64,000 nt of DNA, taken from assembly GCA_963765875.1 (NCBI GenBank), contig CAVXYK010000029.1, positions 239,778-303,777 of the forward strand, read 5' to 3'. Of this stretch, positions 55,058 through 64,000 are shown piece by piece (the stretch's first letter is position 1; each line of letters begins with the position of its first letter). The stretch comes from JAWKOK01 sp963765875. GTDB lineage: Bacteria; Chloroflexota; Anaerolineae; Caldilineales; Caldilineaceae. Below the pieces are notes generated by a model. The model was not told where the DNA came from, searched no databases, and saw only the letters and a list, made by a program, of their open reading frames with translations. The position numbers were made by a program, and so were the translations under genes.

Positions 55058-58000
55058 TTACTTCTTTTTCGGGGAGGAGGGCTTCTTCACAGTGGTCACT
55101 GTGCGAAGCTTCTGTAGCTTTTTCGAAAGTTTTGGGCCTCTGTTGGCCGTCGCTTTCTGGACCGAAGCCTTGTTGGCTGGGGTCTTGTCGGCTGGGGGCT
55201 TCTTTAGCGGCATCACCTGTTCCAGGTCATTGCCGGATACAGAATCGGGTCCGGAGGATGCCGACGGCGAATGCGTCTCAAGAGCCATTTTTTCAGCTGA
55301 TTCTTCAGTATTTCCATCGACCGCATTCTCTGGCTGCGGGATCTCTGGCTGCGGGATCTCTGGTTGTTGGAAAATGAGGCGGCTTGTCGTCTTTTCCGAT
55401 TGGGGCTTGGCGTGGGCTTCCACCGGATCGGCTACGCCGGCAGGGGCTTGTTCAGCCGTGGAAGATGGAGGAGCCGCATCGGTCAATGCTGTTCTTGCTG
55501 TGGTCGATGTCTTGGCAGGCGCCTTGGCGTCAACAGCAGATGAAGTAGTCGACGTCCGGGTCGCTTCGCTGGACGAGGGCTTATTTCCAGGCGATTCCGC
55601 CGTAGACGCTTGCCTTGCCCTAGGCTCGGCATCGCTTGTCGTCGTACGTTTCCTGGCCAATGCCTCGCCGGATGTTGTGTTGCTGGGCTTAGTCTTGCTG
55701 GGCGTAGTCTTGTTGGGCGTTGCTTTCACGGCCGTAGCTTCGGATGACGCAGAAGCCTTTGGCTTCTCAAATGGGGTTTTGGTCTGTGCAGCTGGCGTGG
55801 TGCTATCCTTGGCGGATTTCTTTTCTGATGAAGACCTTTTCGGTGTCGCTTTTTTCGGCGGCTCTGTTTCCGACGTCTCCTTGGCAGATGTGGTCCTGGT
55901 GGAAGCAGACGAGGTGGAGGCAGACGTGGCTGACGCAGATCTGGATGTCTTCTTGGGTGTAGTTCCAGCCTCGGCCGTCGCCGTGCCACGAGCCTCAGCT
56001 GATCCGCTGACGGAAGTAGACTCCTTCGTCTTCGTTCCCTTTTTCGACACTGTCTTATTGGGCCCAGACTTGGCCCCTGCCGTCACAGCGCCCTTATCCT
56101 TGCCAGACGTCTTACCGGAGGCAGGGTTTCCCACAGGCGTCGCTTTTCTAGACGTTGCCTTGTCAGTTGCCGCTTTGTCGGTTGTCGCCATGTCAGACGT
56201 CGAACCGGTGGTCGATGTTGCTTCTGACGCAGGCTTGGATTCGGCTACTGCTTTCAAGGAGGCCGTTGTCTGAGACGATCTCTTGGCTGACGCCTGCTCG
56301 GCTTCATCCTTGTCGGCAGCCGATTTGTTGGGAGTATTGTTTTTGGTCGCCCCCCCAGGCGACGGGCCATGTGCAGGCTTGTCTTTGTCGCCTCCCAAAT
56401 TGCGTTTGGACGAACCCTCCTTGCCCGATTTTGAGGTTCGTTTTCGACTGGCTCCGTCTCGAGCCGCGTCGGCTGCGGGCAGGCCCAAGTCGAGCGTGGC
56501 CTGCTGGGGCGACTTCTTGCTCGATTGCCCGGCGGACGATGCCCGGCTAGATGATTTGCCGGCAGCCGCTTTGGCTTTTGTCTCGGTCTCAACCTTGGCC
56601 GCCGGCCGACTTTGGGCGGCCTTCGAAGTCTTGACAGCCTTAGCAGATGTTCTGTTGGCGACCCCCACTGCCGGGTTGTTGTCGCCACTACCATCAGTGC
56701 CCAACGGGTCGTCTGACGGCATTTCAACCACATGAATCGCCCACGGCTTATCGCCCAGCCCCACTGCCATGACTTGCTTGCCCTGCACGCCACGGCCCAT
56801 CTGCGGCACTTCGGACAGGTTGAGCACGCTGACCTTGTCCTTGGCCGTAACCACAGTCAGCAACGTATCAGGGGCCGTGATCAGGTCCGCGGTGAGTACC
56901 CGGGCCGCTGTTACATTGCCTGTGCGATCGGTCGGCTTGTGCGTGACAATACCACCGCCGTTGCGCCCCTGCGTGCCGTAATCGCTGAGCGCCGAGCGCT
57001 TGGCGAAACCGGTCTCGGTGATGGTCATCAACTCGCCATCTGCATCGACCACGCCGGCAGCAACAATGCGTTCTCCCTTCTTGAGCTTCATGCCGCCTAC
57101 GCCGGCAGCGGCCAGCCCCATGCTGCGCACGTCTGTCTCCAGAAAGCGGATTGACTTTCCGCTGCTCGAAACGAGAATCAGCTCTTGAGCACCGTTGGTT
57201 CTCAAGCAGTAGCCCAGGCGATCCTTGGCATCAACGTTGATTACCCTGGGGTCCATCGGCGCCGCGGCCAGGAAGTCTTCCAGGGTCACCCGCTTGACCA
57301 CGCCCAGTTCGGTGGCAAAGAAGAGAAAACCGCCGGCCTCATCGCCCTCAAGACGGGGCAGCGCAATGGCTGCCGTAATCGAATCGCGACGCGAGAAACC
57401 GGTGAACTCACTGAGATGTTTACCCTTGTCCAGCGGGATCTCATGAATACCGACGCGGGTACTGCGACCATCCTGGCTGAAGACATACAGTTGATCCAGC
57501 GTGTTGGCGTTGAGCAACGCCACCTGGCTGCTCTTGGCCACCCGCTTGGCGACCGACTCGCTCACATTGATGACGTCTGAACGTTTTAGGTCGCCGTTGG
57601 CTGCCATGGAGACCCAAACATCTTGTTCGGGCAGCAGGTCAGTCGTTGTCAAGGTGCCCTTGGTGCTATCGACGATCTGGGTACGCCGGGCATCCCCATA
57701 CTTCTCCTTGATGGCCAGCAGATCGGCCCTGATCAGGTCCAGCACCTTTTCGGGGTGGGCCAACAAGTCTTCAAGATAGGCGATCCGTTCAAGCAACTCA
57801 TCGTATTCGCTCTGAAGCTTCTTGCGTTCCAGGGCGGCCAGCCGGCGCAGTTGCATGTCCAAAATAGCTTGGGCCTGAATCTGGGTGAACTTGAACTCCT
57901 TCATCAAGTTGGTACGCGCCGTGTCCACACGCTGGCTACGGCGGATGGTGGCGATCACTTCGTCTAGAATATCCAGGGCCTTGAGCAGACCCTCAAGAAT

Positions 58001-59182
58001 ATGGGCACGTTGGCGGGCACGCTCCAGATCATACTCAGAGCGGCGACGGATGATTTCTTCGCGATGTTGGATGAAGAGTTGGAGCATGCGTTTGAGACCA
58101 AGCATGCGTGGCTGACCGTCGACCAAGGCCAGCATCTGCATGCCGAAGGTTTGTTGCAGCGGCGTGTACTTGAAGAGATCGGCCAGGATGTCTTTGGGGT
58201 CAACGTTGCGCGTCAGTTCGATGACGATGCGCATGCCCGTGCGGTCGCTCTCATCGCGCAGGTCGGTGATGCCTTCGATTTTGCCGTCACGCACCAGGCT
58301 GGCGATGCGCTCAATGAGCGCGGTCTTGTTGGTCTGGTAGGGCAGTTCGGTGATGACGATGCGCTTGCGGTTGCGGCTCATCTCCTCAAAGTGAGCCTTG
58401 GCCTGAAGAATCAGGCGCCCCCTGCCGACCGAATAACCCTGGGAGACTACATCATGCTCGTCCTGGCCTTTGTCCTGGCGGAAACGATAGAGGATGCCAC
58501 CGGTGGGGAAATCAGGACCCTTGACAAAGCGCATCAGATCTTCAACCGTCACATCTTCAAGGTTGTGATAGTTGTCGATCATATGTGCCAGGCCGTCGAC
58601 AATCTCACCCAGGTTGTGGGGCGGGATGTTGGTGGCCATGCCCACAGCGATGCCGCTGGAGCCGTTGATCAGCAGATTGGGCAGCGCCGCAGGCAAGACA
58701 TCGGGCTCACGCAGCGAGTTGTCGAAGTTGTCATGCCACTCGACCGTATCCTTCTCCAGGTCGTCAAGGATTAGGCTGCTGATCTCGGCCAGACGCGCCT
58801 CGGTGTAACGCATGGCCGCGGCGTTGTCGCCGTCAATACTGCCGAAGTTGCCCTGTCCGTCGACGAGCGGATAACGCAGGCTGAAATCCTGAGCCATGCG
58901 CACCATGGCATCGTAGACCGCGGTATCGCCATGTGGGTGATATTTGCCCAGTACTTCACCGACGATACGGGCGCTCTTCTTGTGCGGTCCAGTGTGCACC
59001 AGATTGAGATCGTGGGACATGGCGTAGAGAATTCGCCGATGGACCGGTTTGAGCCCATCACGCACATCGGGCAGGGCTCGGGCCACGATGACGCTCATAG
59101 CGTAATCGAGGTAGGCATCCTGCATAGTGCTGGTGATGTCGATAGGGTGGACGGTGCCGAATTGGCCGTTAGTTGTACTCAT
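55058..59182 (-). CDS. gyrA: DNA gyrase subunit A with very long basic, low-complexity C-terminal tail
   Basis: 1374 residues, about 500 more than a normal GyrA. The breakage-reunion domain is standard: catalytic tyrosine Y126 in AAMRYTEAR, QRDR GKYHPHGDTAVYD with Thr at the position of E. coli Ser83, and LPNLLINGSSGIAVGMATN. The C-terminal pinwheel runs to about residue 830, but the GyrA box is degenerate (QGRNGGG near residue 735 instead of QRRGGKG), so ParC is an alternative name. From about 839 to 1374 the chain is almost only K, S, T, A, P and E (KKSPQQATLDLG, TSKGTKTKESTS-like), disordered and histone H1-like. It ends in KKPSSPKKK. No gyrB is adjacent. Confidence 0.93.
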   Translation of the reverse strand: MSTTNGQFGTVHPIDITSTMQDAYLDYAMSVIVARALPDVRDGLKPVHRRILYAMSHDLNLVHTGPHKKSARIVGEVLGKYHPHGDTAVYDAMVRMAQDFSLRYPLVDGQGNFGSIDGDNAAAMRYTEARLAEISSLILDDLEKDTVEWHDNFDNSLREPDVLPAALPNLLINGSSGIAVGMATNIPPHNLGEIVDGLAHMIDNYHNLEDVTVEDLMRFVKGPDFPTGGILYRFRQDKGQDEHDVVSQGYSVGRGRLILQAKAHFEEMSRNRKRIVITELPYQTNKTALIERIASLVRDGKIEGITDLRDESDRTGMRIVIELTRNVDPKDILADLFKYTPLQQTFGMQMLALVDGQPRMLGLKRMLQLFIQHREEIIRRRSEYDLERARQRAHILEGLLKALDILDEVIATIRRSQRVDTARTNLMKEFKFTQIQAQAILDMQLRRLAALERKKLQSEYDELLERIAYLEDLLAHPEKVLDLIRADLLAIKEKYGDARRTQIVDSTKGTLTTTDLLPEQDVWVSMAANGDLKRSDVINVSESVAKRVAKSSQVALLNANTLDQLYVFSQDGRSTRVGIHEIPLDKGKHLSEFTGFSRRDSITAAIALPRLEGDEAGGFLFFATELGVVKRVTLEDFLAAAPMDPRVINVDAKDRLGYCLRTNGAQELILVSSSGKSIRFLETDVRSMGLAAAGVGGMKLKKGERIVAAGVVDADGELMTITETGFAKRSALSDYGTQGRNGGGIVTHKPTDRTGNVTAARVLTADLITAPDTLLTVVTAKDKVSVLNLSEVPQMGRGVQGKQVMAVGLGDKPWAIHVVEMPSDDPLGTDGSGDNNPAVGVANRTSAKAVKTSKAAQSRPAAKVETETKAKAAAGKSSSRASSAGQSSKKSPQQATLDLGLPAADAARDGASRKRTSKSGKEGSSKRNLGGDKDKPAHGPSPGGATKNNTPNKSAADKDEAEQASAKRSSQTTASLKAVAESKPASEATSTTGSTSDMATTDKAATDKATSRKATPVGNPASGKTSGKDKGAVTAGAKSGPNKTVSKKGTKTKESTSVSGSAEARGTATAEAGTTPKKTSRSASATSASTSSASTRTTSAKETSETEPPKKATPKRSSSEKKSAKDSTTPAAQTKTPFEKPKASASSEATAVKATPNKTTPSKTKPSNTTSGEALARKRTTTSDAEPRARQASTAESPGNKPSSSEATRTSTTSSAVDAKAPAKTSTTARTALTDAAPPSSTAEQAPAGVADPVEAHAKPQSEKTTSRLIFQQPEIPQPEIPQPENAVDGNTEESAEKMALETHSPSASSGPDSVSGNDLEQVMPLKKPPADKTPANKASVQKATANRGPKLSKKLQKLRTVTTVKKPSSPKKK

Positions 59183-59232
59183 CTAGTTCTCTCAAAGGTA
59201 GGGAGTCGGTGTTGTCGGGTTTTCTTTTTCTG

Positions 59233-59342
59233 TCACAGATGGACACGGATGAAGAACTGATTTTCACAGATGTGCTTCAGATCTCCAGAGAATCCCAAAG
59301 CAATCCGTGTCTCATCCTTTTTTATCTGTGTCCATCTGTGGC
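59233..59342. repeat. Inverted CACAGATGGACAC repeat upstream of gyrA
   Basis: Left arm CACAGATGGACACGGATGA (59234-59252) and right arm containing ATCCGTGTCTCATCC and ATCTGTGTCCATCTGTG (59303-59341). Shares ATCTGTGAAAATCAGTT with the repeat at 16925-17018. It lies in the gyrA promoter region. Confidence 0.65.
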
Positions 59343-59362
59343 TAATTCTTGCTCTTCTTAAA

Positions 59363-60163
59363 TCAGTGTTCTCCGGATACGAGCAGATTAGCCTCTACCC
59401 GTGAACGATTCTGCTGATAGGCAACGGCTTCTCGCTGCCAATGGGCAAGGTGGCCTTCATCCTTGAGCTTGGTAGCTGTCCGTTTACCCAGAATCTGGAT
59501 CATCTTTTTTTCATCGCCCATCAAATCTAACACTTCGGCGACCATTTCGAACAGTTCGGCTTCAACGGGAATGCCATACGTGTCGCAAAATAGTCGGCAG
59601 CGGCGGCTGCCGTTTCTGACATCAGCCTCTGCAAAATCTACCTGGTCACCGCTGTTGAACGATAGAGGGACCATCCAGTAGAGTGCGTAGGCAATGTCCT
59701 TTAGACGAGGGCCAGGGCCGGCCAAGTCAAAGTCGATGACAGCATAGGGCGTTCCCATGTCATAGACAAAATTGTAGGGTGCGAAATCATTGTGACAGAT
59801 TACTTCATGCCGTCTGGCATCTGGATGCTCAAGCTTCCACTCGTCGGACTCCTGTCGCTCAAAGTCAATCGTGGCATCATGATATTGGCGAAGCATCTGT
59901 GCCACGGCAACCAGCGGTTCGTCGCGCTGCCAATTCTCGACCGGAATACCGGTTTGGCCTTCGAAAAAAGTCAGCACTTCCCGATCGTTTTCGTCAATGC
60001 CCAGAAAACGTGGGCTGCCTGAAAATCCCTTCTCTTCCAAATGCAGCAGCAAACGATGGATTGCTGGGCTCGCAGAACTTTGCGTGCGGCGAACGGTGTC
60101 GCCGACACGCACAACGCCCGTGTTGACATTGCCGCCGGTTAGGACGATTTCTTGGTCGGGCAT
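59363..60163 (-). CDS. APH-family (aminoglycoside phosphotransferase-like) kinase
   Basis: 266 residues from ATG 60163, 1 nt after the stop of the preceding gene. Kinase-like fold: catalytic loop VICHNDFAPYNFVYD and Mg-binding AVIDFDLAGPGPRLKDIAYA; N-lobe GGNVNTGVVRVGDTVRR. The family includes homoserine, choline and aminoglycoside kinases; the substrate cannot be assigned and drug resistance should not be assumed. It follows the Gp37/TcmP pair closely enough to be co-transcribed. Confidence 0.85.
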   Translation of the reverse strand: MPDQEIVLTGGNVNTGVVRVGDTVRRTQSSASPAIHRLLLHLEEKGFSGSPRFLGIDENDREVLTFFEGQTGIPVENWQRDEPLVAVAQMLRQYHDATIDFERQESDEWKLEHPDARRHEVICHNDFAPYNFVYDMGTPYAVIDFDLAGPGPRLKDIAYALYWMVPLSFNSGDQVDFAEADVRNGSRRCRLFCDTYGIPVEAELFEMVAEVLDLMGDEKKMIQILGKRTATKLKDEGHLAHWQREAVAYQQNRSRVEANLLVSGEH

Positions 60164-60164
60164 A

Positions 60165-60938
60165 TCAGTTGAGGTCCATTGATGCTTGACCGCCGGGCGG
60201 AGTTGCATTTTCCTTACGATCCAAGGTGACGCCACCAGGAAACTCATTGTAGATCTGGCCTTGTAGCTCACGACCTGTCAGGTTTTTGCGCGTGCCACCC
60301 CACTGTTTAAAAAAGAAAGCAACTTCACGATCTCGACATTGCTGCAGAATCGATAGCGCCCACGCCTCTTTCATTGGTCGTGCATGAGGACCAGACTCCC
60401 CACCCACAATCGTCCAGTGAATACCCTCCAACGGGAGGTCAACCAGAGGGCCAAGCAACGGTTCGCAGGAAAGAAAGCGCACCCTAGCTGGAACTTGCTG
60501 TAGATCCACAATTCGATCAACGACTTGCTGATTCTCCACACTGACACCCATCCACACATTGCTCGGCCAGGGGAGAAGATCGGCAATCTGAATCAATCGG
60601 CTGCTGCGTTTCGTCAAAATCTGGAAAACATGCTGGGGACATTTTGACATCGTTTCGAAGACCCTCAAGATGAAGCTAATGGGCACAGCTTCATGGAACA
60701 GATCGCTCATAGAATTCACAAAAACAACTCGAGGTTTTACCCATGCTAGCGGTCGATCTACAAGATCATCATGGAGAGTCACTTCAAAGGTATTTCGATA
60801 TCGTTCCACACCCATTGCCTTCAACCGTTTTGCCATACGTTCCGCATAACAGTGCTTGCAGCCTTGGCTAAGCTTGTCGCAACCAGTAACAGGGTTCCAG
60901 GTCATCTGTGTCCATTCGATTTGTGAATGCGTGGCCAT
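60165..60938 (-). CDS. Phage Gp37/Gp68 (DUF5131) three-Cys-motif protein
   Basis: 257 residues. N-terminal IEWTQMTWNPVTGC followed by QGCKHCYAERMAKRL gives three cysteines (C20, C27, C30) arranged like an iron-sulfur site related to radical-SAM proteins. Further conserved parts: VFVNSMSDLFHEAV, HVFQILTKRSSRL, IVGGESGPHARPM and FFFKQWGG. Starts 2 nt after tcmP. It is the standard partner of TcmP; the reaction is unknown. The family is frequent in phages and mobile islands, so the pair may be transferred. Confidence 0.9.
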   Translation of the reverse strand: MATHSQIEWTQMTWNPVTGCDKLSQGCKHCYAERMAKRLKAMGVERYRNTFEVTLHDDLVDRPLAWVKPRVVFVNSMSDLFHEAVPISFILRVFETMSKCPQHVFQILTKRSSRLIQIADLLPWPSNVWMGVSVENQQVVDRIVDLQQVPARVRFLSCEPLLGPLVDLPLEGIHWTIVGGESGPHARPMKEAWALSILQQCRDREVAFFFKQWGGTRKNLTGRELQGQIYNEFPGGVTLDRKENATPPGGQASMDLN

Positions 60939-60940
60939 AG

Positions 60941-61843
60941 CTACCCTCTCAAAATATCATTCGCAATCCTAACCGCAGTTGGGGCGCCTCTGGGGTTTGA
61001 TGCTGCGAAATGCAATACGAATAACGGAACGTTCTTGGAATTTCTCATAACCAACGAGTTGTCAGCTACTTGAGCAAAAACTGATTCCAGCCGCCGAACA
61101 AAGATTTCCGAAATACTGTCGAACGTGGCAATTTTCTCAAAAGACTCCTCGTCACTCGATTCAGCGAAAAGGCTCGGCTGCAAGCTGGGTCTGTAGAAAA
61201 CGTCTTTCCATGCTTCCGTACCAAAAAACGCAGTCAACCTGTCGGCCCATGCGCCCTCTGGCATCTTCTGCCTCATGAGCAAGCGATTGATAGCTTGACC
61301 TACCGGCAATAACACCCACAGATCTATCGCTTCTGTATTCGCAATTGCTGATATCGTTTCCCAATTGACAGACATACCATATGGATCGAGGAACACTACG
61401 GCACGAGAACGATTCCAGTCCATTTGTTCACACCAACCCTGAAGAAATTGATTGGCATCATCACGAACCACATCAATAGAGTCCCTTCTGTCAGCGAACT
61501 CTTCACGTAATGTTGACAGGTCATCGGCAAAATGCCGATTCTGATCGATAAATATGTAATGATCGAAAGCTGGCAAGACCTCAAGTGCAATGCGTGCACT
61601 CCCTCGATAGAACCGAACTACGTCTTGAGCATCACTGTCGTCAAATAGCCCAATCGTTGTAGCAGCATCTGAAGCGTGATCGACGCGTTCTCCAGTGCCG
61701 GCAAAAGCATCTACATAGTAGGTTGAATACTGTTTTGCCCACTGATTTTTCTCAAATATCCGCATGTACGCAGAGAGGTATTTCTCCAACCGTGTGAGCT
61801 TTTTCTCTGTCCAGTCACCACCAAATTGATGCATCGACGACAT
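60941..61843 (-). CDS. tcmP: Three-Cys-motif partner protein TcmP
   Basis: 300 residues. AGGAGG lies 6 nt before the ATG. TcmP pattern: WTEKKLTRLEKYLSAYMRIF, YYVDAFAGTGER (methyltransferase-like motif I), FIDQNRHFADDLSTL and VVFLDPYGMSVNWETI, a DPPY-like motif. This suggests a Rossmann methyltransferase fold acting with the adjacent Gp37-like protein. Its A+T content appears higher than that of neighbouring genes, consistent with acquisition. Function unknown. Confidence 0.88.
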   Translation of the reverse strand: MSSMHQFGGDWTEKKLTRLEKYLSAYMRIFEKNQWAKQYSTYYVDAFAGTGERVDHASDAATTIGLFDDSDAQDVVRFYRGSARIALEVLPAFDHYIFIDQNRHFADDLSTLREEFADRRDSIDVVRDDANQFLQGWCEQMDWNRSRAVVFLDPYGMSVNWETISAIANTEAIDLWVLLPVGQAINRLLMRQKMPEGAWADRLTAFFGTEAWKDVFYRPSLQPSLFAESSDEESFEKIATFDSISEIFVRRLESVFAQVADNSLVMRNSKNVPLFVLHFAASNPRGAPTAVRIANDILRG

Positions 61844-61948
61844 GAAATCCTCCTGGGGGCTGGGACATCCTATGCATCACTAAAGAACCTATTCCTAATA
61901 TAACGGGGATGTCCGCAAAGATTTATTGGGTAATGCAAAGCCTATTTA

Positions 61949-63970
61949 CTACACCTTCAACCGCGCCTCAATATCAACCTGCCGCAGCTCAACCAGCTGA
62001 TCGCGCAGCACGGCGGCCCGCTCGAACTCCATGGCCTGAGCCGCTTCCTTCATCTCCTTCTCGATCTGCTTGATCAGCCGTGCCCGCTCGTCCTTGGGCA
62101 GCGAAGCCGGATCCAACATCGGCGCTTCGCTGCCGTCTTCCAGTTCCATGTAATCCGGGGAGACCTCGGCCAGCACACGAACCCGGTCCGTGAGGTCACG
62201 GATGCTTTTGATGATGCTCTGCGGCTCAATGTCATGCTCCACATTGTAGCGCTCTTGGATCTCTCGACGGCGATTGGTCTCGCCGATGGCTGCTTCCATG
62301 GCGTCGGTGATCTTATCGGCATACATGATCGCCTTGCCTTCCAGATGGCGGGCGGCACGACCGATGTTCTGGATCAACGCGCTCTCGCTGCGCAGAAACC
62401 CTTGCTTGTCGGCATCAAGGATAGCGACTAGGGAGACCTCAGGCAGATCCAGTCCCTCGCGCAGCAGGTTGATGCCGACCACCACATCGAAGACGCCCAT
62501 ACGCAGGTCACGCAGGATCTCGACGCGCTCAATCGTGTGAATATCGCTGTGCAGATATTGCACCTTGATGTTCAGTTCGGCCAGATACTCGGTGAGATCC
62601 TCAGACATGCGCTTGGTCAGCGTCGTCACCAGGGCACGCTGCCCCTTGGCCACACGGATCTTGATCTCCTTGAGCAGGTCGTCGATCTGGCCTTCGGTCG
62701 GGCGTACCTCCACCACCGGATCGGTCAAGCCAGTCGGGCGGATGACCTGCTCGACCACCTGCTCGGTGCGCTCGCTTTCGTAGGGACCCGGCGTGGCGCT
62801 GACGTAGATGACCTGATTCAGGTGGTCCTCGAACTCATCAAAACGCAACGGACGGTTGTCCATAGCACTGGGCAGGCGGAAGCCGTAGTCGACCAACACT
62901 TCTTTCCGTTTGCGGTCACCATTGTACATGCCGCGCACCTGGGGCACAGACATATGGCTCTCGTCGATAAAGAGCAGCCAGTCAGCCGGGAAGTAGTCGA
63001 GAAGCGTCCACGGCGTGCTGCCCGGCGGACGCTGAGCCAGGGGCCGGCTATAGTTCTCGACGCCGTTGCAGTAACCGACCTCGCGCAACATTTCCATGTC
63101 GTAGTTGGTGCGCTGTTCGAGGCGCTGAGCCTCCAGCAGCTTGTCCTCAGCGCGGAAGAGTGCCACCTGATCCTGCATCTCCTTCTCGATCTCCTCGATG
63201 GCCGCCTCCAGCCGATCTTTGGAAGTTACGAAGTGCTTGGCCGGATAGATTTCGATCTCCTGATGGTCAGCCAGGATCTCGCCGGTTAACGTGTCGATTT
63301 CGCTGATGCGCTCGATCTCATCGCCCCACATGCTGATGCGGTAAGCGAACTCCTTGTCAGCCGGCTGCACTTCGAGCACATCGCCGCGCACGCGAAACTT
63401 GCCGCGTTCCAAGACCAGGTCATTGCGATCGTAGTAGATCTCAACCAGATGGCGCAACATCTGATTGCGCCGCACCATCTCACCGACGCGCATGTTCAGT
63501 ACGGCCTGCCCGTAGTCCTCCGGGCTGCCCAGGCCGTAGATGCACGAGACCGAGGCCACAATGACTACATCCTTGCGGCTGAAGAGCGCACTGGTGGCCG
63601 CCAGCCGTAGCCGGTCAATCTCTTCGTTGATCTGGGCCTCTTTCTCGATATACGTATCCGAGCGGGCGATGTAGGCTTCGGGCTGATAGTAGTCGTAGTA
63701 GCTGACGAAGTACTCGACCGCGTTGTTGGGCAGAAACTGGCGCATCTCGCTGTAGAGCTGCGCGGCCAGCGTCTTGTTGTGGGCCAGAATCAGCGCCGGC
63801 TTCTGCACCGCCTCGATGACCTTGGCCATGGTGAAGGTCTTGCCGGAACCGGTCACGCCCAGCAGTACCTGGTCGCGCATGTTGGAGCGGATGCCGTCCG
63901 ACAACTGTTTGATAGCCACCGGCTGATCGCCGGTCGGCTGGAATTCACTGACAACCTGAAAGGGTGGCAT
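61949..63970 (-). CDS. uvrB: UvrABC system protein B
   Basis: 673 residues from ATG 63970 (AGGA 7 nt upstream); an in-frame GTG at 63988 is less likely. Excision-repair helicase-like subunit that verifies damage and recruits UvrC. Walker A GVTGSGKTFTMAKV, beta-hairpin region YYDYYQPEAYIARSDTYIEK, DEAD-like box LLFIDESHMSVPQVRGM, motif VI region and C-terminal UVR domain EKEMKEAAQAMEFERAAVLR. Complete and intact. Confidence 0.98.
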   Translation of the reverse strand: MPPFQVVSEFQPTGDQPVAIKQLSDGIRSNMRDQVLLGVTGSGKTFTMAKVIEAVQKPALILAHNKTLAAQLYSEMRQFLPNNAVEYFVSYYDYYQPEAYIARSDTYIEKEAQINEEIDRLRLAATSALFSRKDVVIVASVSCIYGLGSPEDYGQAVLNMRVGEMVRRNQMLRHLVEIYYDRNDLVLERGKFRVRGDVLEVQPADKEFAYRISMWGDEIERISEIDTLTGEILADHQEIEIYPAKHFVTSKDRLEAAIEEIEKEMQDQVALFRAEDKLLEAQRLEQRTNYDMEMLREVGYCNGVENYSRPLAQRPPGSTPWTLLDYFPADWLLFIDESHMSVPQVRGMYNGDRKRKEVLVDYGFRLPSAMDNRPLRFDEFEDHLNQVIYVSATPGPYESERTEQVVEQVIRPTGLTDPVVEVRPTEGQIDDLLKEIKIRVAKGQRALVTTLTKRMSEDLTEYLAELNIKVQYLHSDIHTIERVEILRDLRMGVFDVVVGINLLREGLDLPEVSLVAILDADKQGFLRSESALIQNIGRAARHLEGKAIMYADKITDAMEAAIGETNRRREIQERYNVEHDIEPQSIIKSIRDLTDRVRVLAEVSPDYMELEDGSEAPMLDPASLPKDERARLIKQIEKEMKEAAQAMEFERAAVLRDQLVELRQVDIEARLKV

Positions 63971-64000
63971 ATTTGATCCTCGTACCACGCTGTCGGGGGC

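Noticed and set aside
55092..56273. Plus-strand frame of 393 codons rich in Val, Leu and Ala
   Set aside because: It is the antisense of the low-complexity gyrA tail, where Lys/Ser/Thr codons leave the complement free of stops.

Overview
This 64 kb window looks like a chromosomal contig from a Chloroflexota bacterium, most likely an Anaerolineae/Caldilineales-type lineage. This is an inference from gene content: very long secreted FG-GAP/lamin-tail proteins, GT-C glycosyltransferases with beta-sandwich tails, a CHAT protease locus, a seven-subunit Mrp antiporter, a GyrA with a huge basic tail, and many palindromic intergenic repeats. No rRNA, tRNA, CRISPR array, prophage or transposase gene was seen.

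Layout. 1-15 kb: cell-surface region. A lamin-tail protein runs off the left edge. A plus-strand run then encodes two paralogous 14-repeat FG-GAP/lamin-tail proteins, an FG-GAP/Ig-like protein and a membrane glycosyltransferase, facing a second GT-C enzyme on the minus strand. 15-20 kb: heme A synthase, a 58-residue membrane protein with its own promoter and terminator, and a secreted propeller protein. 20-28 kb (minus): a possible conflict or stress locus (CHAT caspase-like protease, a degraded adaptor-like gene, a membrane TPR protein, a PPC/SH3 secreted protein, a lipoprotein), followed by mnmA and two small membrane proteins. 28-33 kb (minus): branched-chain amino acid-type ABC transporter livHMGF plus a luciferase-like oxidoreductase. 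33-44 kb (minus): lipoprotein, M50/CBS protease, HtpX, and mrpABCDEFG flanked by two DUF2294 genes. 44-47 kb: LivK-type binding lipoprotein, MscS channel and a TIGR04076 protein. 47-54.4 kb (minus): an S-adenosylmethionine cycle cluster (metK, ahcY, GNAT, DUF1697, PfkB/adenosine-kinase-like, LOG, mtnA) whose promoter-proximal end carries a SAM riboswitch. 55-64 kb (minus): gyrA, an APH-like kinase, the Gp37/TcmP pair and uvrB.

Gene cooperation. MetK makes SAM, AhcY splits S-adenosylhomocysteine, the PfkB kinase could remove adenosine, and MtnA salvages methylthioribose-1-P. The SAM riboswitch would switch the mtnA end of this cluster off when SAM is plentiful. The mrp operon and htpX each have a strong promoter followed by a leader that ends in an intrinsic terminator. 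The two leaders share two conserved blocks, which suggests a common RNA regulator.

Sequence quality. Between about 26.8 and 47.2 kb at least a dozen genes carry single-base frameshifts (livF, livG, livM, livH, livK, mrpB/C junction, mrpD, mrpG, a DUF2294 gene, the CHAT, adaptor and TPR genes, and TIGR04076), while genes outside this stretch are intact. I read this mainly as assembly or sequencing error. For those genes I give the extent of the reconstructed gene.
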